Assembly (NCBI GenBank): GCA_016212515.1 | Contig: JACRFZ010000060.1 | Coordinates: 1 to 33,594 of the forward strand | Reading direction: 5' to 3' | From: Candidatus Melainabacteria bacterium | Lineage (GTDB): Bacteria; Cyanobacteriota; Vampirovibrionia; Obscuribacterales; Obscuribacteraceae | DNA: 33,594 nt | Shown: piece by piece, positions 1-8,783 of the stretch | Position numbering within the stretch: position 1 is the first letter of the stretch | Layout of the letters: every line of letters starts with the position of its first letter | Position numbers and translations under genes: made by a program | Notes under the pieces: generated by a model | What the model was told of the DNA's origin: nothing | The model's database searches: none | The model's input: only the letters and a program-made list of their open reading frames with translations

Positions 1-2399
1 ACGGGCGGCGGTCCCTGCCAGCTTTTGCTGAAGTATACCGGCGTTTGCAGTTTACCTCGGTCACGCAATACTTCCGACTCTACACTGTCGCGCAAATAGG
101 AGAAAGCCTGATTAAGATTAACCTTGCCGTCATTCTGCTTGAGGGCTTCGATCAGGCGCCTGGTGAAAACCGAATTAGGATAGGTTCTTGATTCCCAGGA
201 GACTTGCTCCGGTGCGCTGGAGCAGATTATGGCCTGCCCTTCACCAATGGGCACGGCACCCACATTGAAGTTATTCTCCCGCCTCAGTCCTTTTTCTCCG
301 GCAGAGGCAGAACCGCTGTGGCAGACGTCCAAGATCAGGACTACCCGGCGCGAATGGACCTGCTCTTTGATGATCTGAGAGAGCCACTGCATGGGAATAC
401 CGCTCGATAGAAGCGCATCCGGCTGCGTATCATGGGCCACCAGGAAGTTGACGCCACCAGCTTCGCTCTTGGCCGTACTGCCATGGCTGGAGACATACAC
501 TACGACAAGATCATCGCTGCGCGCTCTTTTCCCAAGCCATTCCGGTCCGAGGTGCTTGATGATATTGTCTCTGGTGGCATCCTTATCGGTAAGAAGCCTG
601 ACATTGCTTGCGGGGAAGTGAGCATCTTGAATCAAATAGTTGGAAAAATCAACGGCATCCTTGGCCGCATAACGCAAATTTATGTCTGGATCGGCGAAAT
701 TGCTGATACCAATCACCAGTGCCCATTTGTTGAGCAACCGGGGCGCCACCACGCCGGCTACTTCGGCAATGGGAGCCGTCAAATTGGGAGTGGCCTTGAC
801 GGTTAAGTCAGGCATTTTCTTGGTGAGAGCATCGATGCGCACTTGCAACTGGTTGGCTTCATCAGCTTTCTTCTGAGCGTTCAAGTTCTTCACTAGAGCG
901 CGCAAATCGCTCACCACACGAGCCGATTCGCTACCGTAAATCTTCTCCCTCAAGGCCAGGGCCCTGCGCATATCCTGCTCGGCAGCAGACAGTTCCCCGG
1001 CTTGCGTATGAATTTGTGCCAGGTCGCTATAGGTGCGCGCTAGATAAGAGGGGTCGGCATCCTTATTCTTTTCCATCAACCCGCAGGCCGTTTCAAAAAG
1101 CGTGCGGGCGGCTGACTTATCATTGCTGAGAGCCTTTATCTCGGCCAGAGAGACCATGGCTTCGGCCTGTTCCTGTGTCAGACCGAGATTCTCAAAAATC
1201 TTCATGGCGTCACCGGCATACTTGGCCGCTTCCGGCAGGCGGTTTTGATCCAGTAGGACTCCCGACATAAGTTTGTAAGACTGAGCCGTGGTTTGATTAT
1301 CGGCACCAAGGGCGGTGATGAAAATGTCACTGCACTGCCGACCGAGTTCCTCTGCCTTCTGATACTTGCCTTGATTGCGCAGCACCGAGATAAGCTTGCT
1401 CAAATCGTAGCCCACGGAAGTATGCCTGGGTCCGAGGTGTTTCTGGTGAATGGCAAGAGCCTTTGTCAGCAGATCTTCCGCCTCTTCATAGCGATCTTGA
1501 TTGATGGCCACCTCGGCCAGATTGGAATAAAGGGTGGCAATATGAGTGCTGTCGCCGCCATGGGTCTGCTCTATGAGCTTGATGGACGACTCCAGTAATT
1601 TTCTTGCTTCGTCATAGCGGGAAAGCTCAATATAAACACCGGCCAGATTAGCCTGACTGTAGGCGGTACTATCCAGATCTTTAGCCTTCACGGCCAGTTC
1701 GAGCGCCCTTTTGAGCATAGTCTCGGCATCGCTCATGCGACCCTGCATTTGATAGCTGCGCCCCAGAGCATCGTAGATGCCCTGTTCGCTCAAGGCAGAC
1801 TTAAGTATCGTTTTGTCGCGCAGTTTCAAGGCCTGTTCGAGAGCGGTCTGAGACTCCGGTCCCTTAGCCCTTTCCAAATAAAGAGAACCGAGAGCATAAA
1901 GTACGGTGGCCTGGCAAAGATACTTGATCGGACCGGAGCCCTGAAAAAGCGACAGTCCCCGCTTATATAGCGTCTCCGACTCGGCAAACTTATTCTCGTT
2001 GCGATAGACGGTACCAAGCAACATAACCGTGCCGAACATCTCCAGTTCGTTTTTCTTCGGGCTGGCTTCTCTCATGGCCAGACACTTTGAGAGATACTCT
2101 TCCGCTTTGCGCTGATTGCCGCAATGACAATACGCCTGACCGAGCAAGTCGTAAAGAGCAATCATCCCGTCACCGCCGGGCTTGAGATGCTCACTGTTAC
2201 TGAGAGCCATCTCAAACTGCCGCAAGGCATCTTGATAGCGCTTTTCTTTGAAGAACTTCTTGCCGGCATCGAAATAACCGGAGTAAATAGGCTCCACGGC
2301 AAAAGCAGGGCTGAAGAGAACGCCTTCATAGACGGGCAAGGAAAGCCCCAGACTGAGGCAAAGCGAGATGGACAGGCACCGTATATGATGTATCGTCAT
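1..2399 (-). CDS. Exported TPR-caspase (peptidase C14-like) protein, C-terminus cut off by the window edge
   Basis: This frame is open from an ATG at 2399 to the window edge, giving 799 complete codons and no stop. The N-terminus is a signal peptide: a hydrophobic core over residues 8-32 with a likely cleavage site after AFA near residue 34. Residues about 40-545 are helical repeats of TPR type, many with the tetratricopeptide-12 look (GRYEEAEPLLKRAL-like). From about residue 570 there is a caspase-like fold. The catalytic His is H639 in SSHGS and the catalytic Cys is C693 in LDVCHSGSA, both in standard caspase/metacaspase context. The start lies 9 nt after the stop of the Usp gene, so the two are probably co-transcribed. 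Such proteins are usually protease or scaffold modules in stress or death signalling; its substrate is unknown. Export of a caspase is notable. The family call is firm, the role is not. Confidence 0.88.
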   Translation of the reverse strand, partial: MTIHHIRCLSISLCLSLGLSLPVYEGVLFSPAFAVEPIYSGYFDAGKKFFKEKRYQDALRQFEMALSNSEHLKPGGDGMIALYDLLGQAYCHCGNQRKAEEYLSKCLAMREASPKKNELEMFGTVMLLGTVYRNENKFAESETLYKRGLSLFQGSGPIKYLCQATVLYALGSLYLERAKGPESQTALEQALKLRDKTILKSALSEQGIYDALGRSYQMQGRMSDAETMLKRALELAVKAKDLDSTAYSQANLAGVYIELSRYDEARKLLESSIKLIEQTHGGDSTHIATLYSNLAEVAINQDRYEEAEDLLTKALAIHQKHLGPRHTSVGYDLSKLISVLRNQGKYQKAEELGRQCSDIFITALGADNQTTAQSYKLMSGVLLDQNRLPEAAKYAGDAMKIFENLGLTQEQAEAMVSLAEIKALSNDKSAARTLFETACGLMEKNKDADPSYLARTYSDLAQIHTQAGELSAAEQDMRRALALREKIYGSESARVVSDLRALVKNLNAQKKADEANQLQVRIDALTKKMPDLTVKATPNLTAPIAEVAGVVAPRLLNKWALVIGISNFADPDINLRYAAKDAVDFSNYLIQDAHFPASNVRLLTDKDATRDNIIKHLGPEWLGKRARSDDLVVVYVSSHGSTAKSEAGGVNFLVAHDTQPDALLSSGIPMQWLSQIIKEQVHSRRVVLILDVCHSGSASAGEKGLRRENNFNVGAVPIGEGQAIICSSAPEQVSWESRTYPNSVFTRRLIEALKQNDGKVNLNQAFSYLRDSVESEVLRDRGKLQTPVYFSKSWQGPPP

Positions 2400-2408
2400 T
2401 GAAGGCTG

Positions 2409-3326
2409 TTACTTGACCACATGCAACTTGGGCTTGCGGCGAGGGGGCATGCGTGTTACTTCCACTGAGCATTTGGCATGGGTGGCAACCGCTTCCGAAA
2501 CACTGCCCATGAGTAGACGCTCAAAGCCTCGTCTACCATGTGAGCCAAGCATAACAAGATCGGCCGGCCATTCGTTAGCCTGTTTGAGAATTTCTTCCCG
2601 TGCGTCACCGATAACAATGCGAGACTCGGCTACGCTATCGCCATAAAGAGCATTGAGTTTGCCCACCAGCTCTCGCACCCAAATCTCCGCCCCTGCCACC
2701 TTGGCATCACAATACTGGGAAAGGGTGTTGGCATAGCCGGTATCGGAATCGAGAAGCATGTCGGGATTGATGGAAGGCACCACATGCACCAATCTGAAAG
2801 TTGTTTTGGCAGTCCAGGGCATGGCAATCACATGCTCTATCAAGTGATCACAGTGCTCGGAATCATCGACGGCAATCAAGACATTGCCGCCGGAAGGCTG
2901 ATCGTCGCCGGACTGATCGCGCACAATGCGCACCGCCGAGCGGGCATGCAGGAGCACTGAACGCGAGACGCTGCCCATCCAGAACTCAGCCATGCCGGTG
3001 CGCCCATGTGACCCCATGATGATCAAGTCGGCGCCCCATTCCTGGCTGACATGCAATATTTCATCCACAACATAGCCGTCCAGAACTTCGCCTGTCACGA
3101 CGGCTTCTTTATGGGTATTCTTGAGCTTCTCCACAGTTTCATCAACGAGGGCGCGAGCGGCGGCGATTTCACGCTCCTTGATTTCTTCCACGGCCGGCAG
3201 CGGCTCAAAGAAATCGAGCACTGAAACAACCTTAAGTTCCGTGCCGTAGGGGCACTTCAGCTCGAGAGCCTGGGCTATGGCGATTTTCGAACAATTGGAG
3301 CCGTCAATGGCAAAGAGAATCTTCAT
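2409..3326 (-). CDS. Tandem-domain universal stress protein (UspA family)
   Basis: The 305-residue protein has two consecutive Usp domains, about residues 1-147 and 149-292. Each begins with a beta strand leading to an acidic nucleotide-binding residue (ILFAIDGS; VLIAVDDSE). Each also carries the ATP-binding signature G-x2-G-x9-G-(S/T): GSHGRTG...MGSVS in the first and GSHGRRG...MGSVS in the second. Tandem Usp proteins are cytosolic, usually bind ATP, and accumulate under starvation, hypoxia or oxidative stress. The ATG at 3326 has no clear Shine-Dalgarno sequence. The downstream caspase gene starts 9 nt after this stop, suggesting one transcript. Confidence 0.93.
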   Translation of the reverse strand: MKILFAIDGSNCSKIAIAQALELKCPYGTELKVVSVLDFFEPLPAVEEIKEREIAAARALVDETVEKLKNTHKEAVVTGEVLDGYVVDEILHVSQEWGADLIIMGSHGRTGMAEFWMGSVSRSVLLHARSAVRIVRDQSGDDQPSGGNVLIAVDDSEHCDHLIEHVIAMPWTAKTTFRLVHVVPSINPDMLLDSDTGYANTLSQYCDAKVAGAEIWVRELVGKLNALYGDSVAESRIVIGDAREEILKQANEWPADLVMLGSHGRRGFERLLMGSVSEAVATHAKCSVEVTRMPPRRKPKLHVVK

Positions 3327-3458
3327 AAAAGTGAACCCGAGAGGGAAATACTAAAACTGCAGCTCAAATTTAGCCACTTGTCTGAAGAAGTTCAATCACC
3401 CTAAAGACGGGTTTAATCGTAACCTTAGTCAATGGAGCTGCTATTTAACCTTGCAGAA

Positions 3459-3480
3459 AGGGGAAGCTTTCGCCTCCCCT
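3459..3480 (-). terminator. Rho-independent terminator of the baeRF gene
   Basis: The arms GGGGAAGC and GCCTCCCC pair around a TTTC loop with one A-C mismatch, and an outer A-T pair extends the stem. Read on the minus strand the hairpin is followed by TTTCT. It lies about 30 nt beyond the stop at 3509. Confidence 0.6.
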
Positions 3481-3508
3481 CCCTTGCGACCTTAATTTGA
3501 GCGTAGCG

Positions 3509-4552
3509 CTAGTAGCGCAGAATTAGAGCGGCACCCTGCCACTTGCCCAGACTGCCCTCAGGCAGAAATTCAACCCGACCGCCCCGGGAGAGTGTCTCGG
3601 CAATAGCCGCATGTAATCTGGTGAATTTAGCCTCCACTTCCGTTGTCCACTGAGGGTCTTCCAAAAGTAGAACCTCAGCTTTTCCGGCTCTGGCACAGTC
3701 GACAATCTCATCGAGACTGGAGACCATTTTGTGAGCGCCAAAGGCGGCTTCAATACGAGTGACATATTGAGCAGCCAGATACTTACGGTATTCGTTGCGC
3801 AAGTCTTTGACCAGAGGCTTGAGTTCCTCAGGACTGGTCCTGGTCCAGGTGCTCTCGCTGCCGTAAAGGAGATTTAGCCCCTTGGCTTTTACTTCCTCTA
3901 CACCGGCACCGATTTGCTCCAGACCGGCTGCATACATGGGTAAACCTTCGGCTGCAGCCACATCCTGCCAGGCGCGGAAGAGATCCTCTTTCCACTTGTG
4001 ATCTATTTCATCACCTTTGCGACCCTTGCCGTCTTTATCTGCATGCCTGGTGGCGCGGTGGGCGTATACCGACAGCAAATGCACTACTTCTTTAGACTTG
4101 GGCAAGGTTTCCAGGTAAGTTCCCTGACCCCTGTAGATTTCAAGGCCGTCCGGAGTGAAGAGCAAGAGCAAGTAGGGCGCGCAAGCCTCAAAGGCGTAGA
4201 GGGTTTCATAGACGGAGAAGTTTTCACCCATGTAATAAACTTCCGGCAGGTGCACGTGGAACATACGAGCAAAGGCTGCACCGTCGGCAACATATAAACC
4301 CAGAGACTTGGTTCCGCTCTGCCAATCAAGAGCCTCGATCAAGGCGTCGCATTCGCGCATCAGGCGCTCTTTCACATCGGCATCAACAGTACTTGCCTTA
4401 AACACTTCATGACAACGGCTGCGAATATGACCGGTATCATGCAACTGTTTTTCAGAACCGGAGTGAAGCCGGAAGAAGAAGCTAAAAGCAGGTGCTTTCA
4501 CTGTCTCGCTCAGGAAATCCAATTGATTCTTTTCTAGTGTCGTCGGTGTCAT
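3509..4552 (-). CDS. baeRF-type (bacterial archaeo-eukaryotic release-factor-like) protein
   Basis: The 347-residue protein has the layout of the baeRF families. A central strand-rich domain (residues about 125-165) contains LLLLFTPDGLEIYRG, matching the typical 'hhhLsrxxvrhyrg' block. The C-terminal domain ends in GGRVEFLPEGSLGKWQG-AALILRY, the usual baeRF ending with an invariant-looking RY. BaeRFs resemble the eRF1/Pelota core and are suspected to act on ribosomes or stalled tRNA; none of this is shown here. Two in-frame ATGs are possible, at 4558 and 4552. I chose 4552 because AGG lies about 7 nt upstream of it but directly abuts the first. A terminator follows. The subfamily is not assigned. 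Confidence 0.72.
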   Translation of the reverse strand: MTPTTLEKNQLDFLSETVKAPAFSFFFRLHSGSEKQLHDTGHIRSRCHEVFKASTVDADVKERLMRECDALIEALDWQSGTKSLGLYVADGAAFARMFHVHLPEVYYMGENFSVYETLYAFEACAPYLLLLFTPDGLEIYRGQGTYLETLPKSKEVVHLLSVYAHRATRHADKDGKGRKGDEIDHKWKEDLFRAWQDVAAAEGLPMYAAGLEQIGAGVEEVKAKGLNLLYGSESTWTRTSPEELKPLVKDLRNEYRKYLAAQYVTRIEAAFGAHKMVSSLDEIVDCARAGKAEVLLLEDPQWTTEVEAKFTRLHAAIAETLSRGGRVEFLPEGSLGKWQGAALILRY

Positions 4553-4719
4553 ATGCATACCTATTTAATTTGCTTTCAAAATGTGATTAAGGGTTTCCCA
4601 ACGCGCTAATTTTAGCTCCCTGCAATGGGGAATTTATCCGCCACATGGCTTACTGACAGGATGAGAACCGGCGTCTGACCACCTCAGGGCTCAATCTTTC
4701 GACTGACGCTGCTTGTGGC

Positions 4720-5844
4720 CTAAACCCGAGTAATTTGCCTGAGTACCGATGCCGCCACACCTGTTTCCAGACGAGGAAACTGGAAAAGCAGATTCAAGGG
4801 TCTGATGGTACCATCACCACTGGCAAGCACTTCCTCAAAAGCTGCGTCCAAAATACTGACGGTCTGGGCGCTGAAGGGCAGAGTACCGGTTGGAGTGCCT
4901 GTTGCCGGGCCGCGCTCCCGCCTGACAGCCACGCGCAAACTGTCGATATTCAAAGAGTCCACCCCGAACACGGTTTGAGCCTCATTGAGATGGTTCCGCA
5001 CCAGGGCTAGAAGCAGAAACTCCGCCCCCAGACAAGTCCCGCCCATGGACTCCACTTCCTCCATGGCCAGAGAGAAAACCCTCAGGCACTCCCTATCCAG
5101 GCAGTCCATTACCTTCTGGTCGGGGAAGCCCACTTCTTCCTTTTCAATCCCGGTCTGAAAGCCGCGAGAAGCACCGGCACCGTCTCCATCAATCAAATAC
5201 CACTGGCGCACAAGCTCCACTTCCAAACTCTCCCTGGAGCGTAAGGATGTAAGCAGAGCAATAGCCCTGAAAAACTGCCCCTGCTTGAGCAAGCCTGGAT
5301 CAATGTCGAAGGCAATGAATTTCTCAGCCAGATCTGCATCGGAGGTGAGCGCCCTCGCCAGAGGTTCGCCATAAAGCCGGGCGAGGGGGCCGCCAGAAGA
5401 AAGCAGGTAGGAAGCCAACCGCTCCGGTGAGTCAATCTGCCGGATTAAAGCTTCTTCCGGCGGTTGCAGATAATCGATCACAGCCCGCAAATACAACTGA
5501 AAGGATAGTAAGTCCGGAGATCCGTCAGTTTCATTGCAGACAGGAATACTGAGGGCGCTACCGTCCTTCAACAAAAGGTCGATGGTACCCTCTTCCAACT
5601 CCTGCGGCAACTCAAAACTCTTCAATGAGGAATAAGGGACAAAACGACTGACATCACCATAAATCCAGTGCAAGCCAAAATTGGTGACTAGAATGAAGTC
5701 GCGCACATCGTTCATGTAGACGCCCAGCAGCACTTCCTTACTGTCAAGAATCTCGCGACTGATCACAGCCGCGTTTTTTGGCATAACAAAACTGTCAAGA
5801 AGCGAAAGCTGAAAGAGCTTTTCCCGTGGAGAAGCGTACGACAT
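4720..5844 (-). CDS. Hypothetical protein: PH-like N-terminus plus stand-alone Clp-N-like domain
   Basis: The 374-residue soluble protein has no signal peptide. Residues about 30-100 read like a bacterial PH-type beta sandwich: VLLGVYMND, FILVTNFGLHWIYGD and PYSSLKSFEL. Residues about 245-365 look like the paired-helix Clp-N (ClpC/ClpA N-terminal) repeat. There the DRECLRVFSLAMEEVESMGG / LGAEFLLLALVRN pattern matches the 'ARRVLxLAxEEA..LGh..IGtEHLLLgLL' signature. There is no AAA+ ATPase domain, so it cannot unfold proteins itself and may instead bind substrates or be an adaptor. It lies 63 nt downstream of RR-A on the same strand and has its own extended -10 element. The start codon has GGTGG 3 nt upstream. 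The function is inferred only from the domain guess. Confidence 0.6.
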   Translation of the reverse strand: MSYASPREKLFQLSLLDSFVMPKNAAVISREILDSKEVLLGVYMNDVRDFILVTNFGLHWIYGDVSRFVPYSSLKSFELPQELEEGTIDLLLKDGSALSIPVCNETDGSPDLLSFQLYLRAVIDYLQPPEEALIRQIDSPERLASYLLSSGGPLARLYGEPLARALTSDADLAEKFIAFDIDPGLLKQGQFFRAIALLTSLRSRESLEVELVRQWYLIDGDGAGASRGFQTGIEKEEVGFPDQKVMDCLDRECLRVFSLAMEEVESMGGTCLGAEFLLLALVRNHLNEAQTVFGVDSLNIDSLRVAVRRERGPATGTPTGTLPFSAQTVSILDAAFEEVLASGDGTIRPLNLLFQFPRLETGVAASVLRQITRV

Positions 5845-5871
5845 TTGCCACCAGAGTCACTGAGAAAGCAA

Positions 5872-5880
5872 ATTCTAGCA
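5872..5880 (-). promoter_or_regulatory. Extended -10 promoter for the Clp-N-like gene
   Basis: On the minus strand the element reads TGCTAGAAT, a TG-extended -10 box, with no good -35 at 17 nt. It would start RNA about 20 nt before the ATG at 5844. The same TGCTAnAAT form occurs before HK-A and HK-B. Confidence 0.4.
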
Positions 5881-5907
5881 GATACAAGAATTGGCCCGGC
5901 AGAAGGC

Positions 5908-6588
5908 TCAACCGCGCCGAATGCGATAGCCGATTTTCGGTACTGTTTCGATGAAGGAGCTGCCCTCATCCTCGCTTTGGTCAATTCTCTGCCGCAGCCG
6001 CTTGATACAGGCCCGCACCGCCTCTCTGGAAGAGTCGGAATCGGTGTGCCAGAGCTTCTGCAGCAGCGCTTCACTACTGAACACCTGGTTCTTGTTACGC
6101 ATCAGAAATTCGAGCACGGCAAACTCCCTGGGCATAAGCTCAATGTCTTCACCGCCTCTTGTGACACGGTGGCTCTCGGCATCGAGCACAACATCACCGG
6201 CCTGCAAAACGTTGCAAGCCACCCCGGCAGAACGGCGCACAATCGCCCGAATGCGGGCGCTCAACTCTTTCAAGCTGAAAGGCTTGGTCAAATAGTCGTC
6301 GGCACCGCAATCAAGACCTGTGACCTTATGTTCTTCGCTGTCCCGCCCGGTCAACATCAAGATAGGCACCTTATTCTGAGCCATGCGCAAGCGCCGGCAA
6401 ATCTCAATACCGCTAAGGCCAGGCAATTCCCAATCTAGAATGATTACCTCATAACTACTGAAGGTAATCAGTTCCAGAGCCTGGTTGCCGTCCGCCACGT
6501 GCTCCACTACATGCTTTTCGCCTTTGAGCCACAACTGAATGGAATGTGCCAGCACCAAGTCATCTTCCACAAGTAATACTTTAGCCAT
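5908..6588 (-). CDS. OmpR-family response regulator RR-A
   Basis: The 226-residue protein is a classic OmpR/PhoB-type regulator. It has a receiver domain (1-120) with acidic pocket E8/D9/D10, phospho-acceptor D52, T80 and K102. A winged-helix DNA-binding domain follows (about 128-225), ending in the usual IETVPKIGYRIRR. I chose the ATG at 6588: it begins MAKVLLVEDD, exactly as RR-B does, and has GGAG 10 nt upstream. A longer frame from 6705 adds 39 residues unlike any receiver. The gene is divergent from HK-A with 131 nt between them, the usual arrangement for a cognate pair sharing a control region. All phosphotransfer residues are present, although HK-A lacks the donor His. Confidence 0.93.
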   Translation of the reverse strand: MAKVLLVEDDLVLAHSIQLWLKGEKHVVEHVADGNQALELITFSSYEVIILDWELPGLSGIEICRRLRMAQNKVPILMLTGRDSEEHKVTGLDCGADDYLTKPFSLKELSARIRAIVRRSAGVACNVLQAGDVVLDAESHRVTRGGEDIELMPREFAVLEFLMRNKNQVFSSEALLQKLWHTDSDSSREAVRACIKRLRQRIDQSEDEGSSFIETVPKIGYRIRRG

Positions 6589-6646
6589 TGCAATACAACT
6601 CCATAAGGAAACGGGGTGACTGACGATGAAAGCATTTTGCCCAAAA

Positions 6647-6658
6647 TTTGTGACCAAA
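6647..6658. promoter_or_regulatory. Inverted repeat TTTG-TGAC-CAAA in the RR-A/HK-A divergent promoter region
   Basis: A 4-bp dyad flanks a TGAC centre. The same centre with longer arms (ATCTG-TGAC-CAGAT) lies upstream of HK-C at 20328-20341. It could be an operator, but the arms here are short. Confidence 0.3.
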
Positions 6659-6677
6659 GACGGACAAAGAAGACGGG

Positions 6678-6686
6678 TGCTAAAAT
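6678..6686 (+). promoter_or_regulatory. Extended -10 promoter for HK-A
   Basis: TGCTAAAAT is an extended -10, preceded by GG. The predicted start of RNA is near 6693, about 27 nt before the TTG start codon. An identical TGCTAAAAT is found 32 nt before the HK-B start. Confidence 0.45.
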
Positions 6687-6719
6687 TCTTCTTCCTCTGG
6701 CGCACCGGGGCATTGTAAA

Positions 6720-8561
6720 TTGGCTAAGGTCAAATTGGGAATTGTCGCAAAAGGTCTCATCCTGGTAGCCATACCACTAATCTTCGAGGCGGCCTTCTTT
6801 CTAACTATGTACGACCTGCAAAGACAGGCCCAGGAAGAAGCCGAGAAAGCCGAACGGGCCAGGGAGATATCCACCCTGGTAAACAACCTCATTCACGAGC
6901 TCTATGCCGGACTACAAACCCTTCACCTGAATGTCGGTGAATTTGCACCGGGGAATGCGCACAGAGAGCGAGTGCTTCGAGCCAAAAACCAAATTCGCCG
7001 CTTACTGGCGTTGACGGATTCGAAGGACGAAGTTCAGCGAAATGTGGACAGAGCCACACTTATGACTGTGGCACGGGCCCTGGATGACGGCAACAATCTT
7101 GTCCTGCGCGCCGAATCGGCTTTCAAGCGCGGCGATGAGGCGGAAGAACTTCGCATTCGGTACCAGGCAATGCGCTTTGCTGAACGCATAATCACACCCG
7201 AGTTAATCGCCCTCGGCAAGAAACACGCAGCCATTAGTGCCACCGCTCCCTCCATTCAAGCAGAACTTCGCCACTTAACACGTCTGGAGCTCTGCCTGGC
7301 GCTGGCTATCATTACCGGCGGCACGATATTTCTGGCTATCTATACTACAGGCAAAATCACCAGGCGCCTGGCTCTGCTCTCAGAAAACAGCAGCCGCATA
7401 GGTGCAGGGAAAAAACTGAAAGCGCCAATCGACGGCAGCGATGAAATAGCTGAGTTGGACGCCACGCTGCATAAAATGTCCAGGGAAATTGAGACCCTGC
7501 TCAAGCGCGAGAAAATCATTTTTGAAAATGCCAGGGACATAATCTGTATCACAGACCGAAACTTGAACATACTTAGAATCAGCCCCTCGGTTGAACTTTT
7601 TACCGGTAACCAATCGGAAGAACTGGCAGGTACAAACTGCCTCGACTTGCTCAGCGGAACCAGCCCCCGGACCCTGAACAAACTGAAGGCAAATGCACTT
7701 GGCGCAATAGCGACCAGCCTGGAGGCCTCTCTGAGCAACGGCAAGAAAGTCCTGAACGTTCTTCTGACCATGAACCCCACTGACAGAGACGGCAATCTCA
7801 TTCTGGTAATGCAAGACATAACTACTTTTAAAACGGCTGAGCGCCATAAAAGTGAAGTGGTAAACATGGTCAGCAAAGACCTGAGAGAGCCCCTCAACCA
7901 AGTTGCGGACATATTCGAGAAATTGGAAGGGGGCAGAGGAGGCAGCTTCAGTCCGGACGGCACTAGAATGCTCAGCCTGGCAAGACAATCCACAAAACAG
8001 ATGGCGGTGCTGACTTGCGATCTGCTCGAATTGGACAAAATTGAAACCGGTCAACTACGACTTACCCAAACCACCGCCACAAGCCGCCAGCTTCTCGAAA
8101 AAGCACTCAACCTGGCAGAGTCCATATCGCAGTCCGCGCCCTGCGGGCAACCCGTAAAAATAGAAACAGCAACGGCAATGGTCTTCTGTGACCCTGAAAG
8201 AGTCATTCAGGTACTAATGAATCTGATCGGCAATGCCCTGAAGTTCTCGCCGCCCGGTGCCGAGATAAGACTGAGCGCGCAAAAGCACCAGCAATTAGAT
8301 GATATGGTCGTCTTTTCAGTGAGAGATAACGGTCCGGGCATTCCGGAGGATCAGAAAGAGAAAATTTTCCAGCGTTTCGAACAAGTCCGAGAATCAGATA
8401 AGCAGATCGGAACCGGTCTGGGGCTCTACATCTGCAAGGCCATTGTAGAATTGCACGGCGGCAAGATATGGGTGGAAAACAACCACGACGGCGGCAGCAC
8501 CTTCTATTTCACATTGCCCCAGGAAAGAAGACAATTGGGTCCGGCCGTTACCAAACGCTGA
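6720..8561 (+). CDS. Membrane sensor kinase HK-A lacking the phospho-acceptor histidine
   Basis: The 613-residue protein has TM1 (8-30), an extracytoplasmic sensor of about 155 residues, TM2 (189-210), a HAMP linker (211-263), a PAS-like domain (about 265-375), a HisKA-like dimerisation helix pair (about 376-440) and a HATPase_c domain (about 490-605). The H-box reads VVNMVSKDLREPLN: the position that should be His is Lys (K386, codon AAA). The ATP-binding domain looks complete, with N-box N501/N505, G1 D536-N-G-P-G-I-P, an F-box-like FQRFEQV and G2 GTGLGL. It should therefore bind ATP but cannot phosphorylate itself on the usual His. The start is TTG, matched by the N-termini of its paralogues. 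It is most similar to HK-B, which has the opposite defect. It could act in trans within a heterodimer or as a pseudokinase. Confidence 0.9.
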   Translation: MAKVKLGIVAKGLILVAIPLIFEAAFFLTMYDLQRQAQEEAEKAERAREISTLVNNLIHELYAGLQTLHLNVGEFAPGNAHRERVLRAKNQIRRLLALTDSKDEVQRNVDRATLMTVARALDDGNNLVLRAESAFKRGDEAEELRIRYQAMRFAERIITPELIALGKKHAAISATAPSIQAELRHLTRLELCLALAIITGGTIFLAIYTTGKITRRLALLSENSSRIGAGKKLKAPIDGSDEIAELDATLHKMSREIETLLKREKIIFENARDIICITDRNLNILRISPSVELFTGNQSEELAGTNCLDLLSGTSPRTLNKLKANALGAIATSLEASLSNGKKVLNVLLTMNPTDRDGNLILVMQDITTFKTAERHKSEVVNMVSKDLREPLNQVADIFEKLEGGRGGSFSPDGTRMLSLARQSTKQMAVLTCDLLELDKIETGQLRLTQTTATSRQLLEKALNLAESISQSAPCGQPVKIETATAMVFCDPERVIQVLMNLIGNALKFSPPGAEIRLSAQKHQQLDDMVVFSVRDNGPGIPEDQKEKIFQRFEQVRESDKQIGTGLGLYICKAIVELHGGKIWVENNHDGGSTFYFTLPQERRQLGPAVTKR

Positions 8562-8587
8562 CGCCCTGAATGTTCGGTAATTGTCAC

Positions 8588-8610
8588 GGCTTGAGTGCTA
8601 TCTTCAAGCC
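8588..8610 (+). terminator. Possible terminator after HK-A
   Basis: GGCTTGA and TCAAGCC form a 7-bp stem with a 9-nt loop 27 nt after the HK-A stop. A CATTTTAC stretch follows only after a 9-nt gap, so this is a weak candidate. Confidence 0.3.
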
Positions 8611-8634
8611 ACGAATCTCATTTTACTAATTCAC

Positions 8635-8645
8635 TGCCGGTGGTG
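8635..8645 (+). repeat. Recurring intergenic element TGCCGGTGGTG, copy 1
   Basis: TGCCGGTGGTG lies in the 222-nt gap between HK-A and the DPBB gene. Other intergenic copies are at 10327-10337 (minus) and 22419-22429 (plus), with a near copy at 14339-14349 (minus). Confidence 0.35.
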
Positions 8646-8783
8646 CGCTCTTGAGAGCGGCAGCCGCGCTGTGGATAAAAACAACACCTCAACTGCCTGA
8701 TCAATTACGGCTCGCCGCGTGCGCTACCGCATTGGCTGGGACTTTCAGCTTCTTCCGTCAGGACTATTTTCTAATAGAGGGCA

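Noticed and set aside
7340..8054. Two long minus-strand frames (232 and 224 codons) inside HK-A
   Set aside because: HK-A is a clear, complete kinase frame; the antisense frames show no domain pattern and reflect codon bias.
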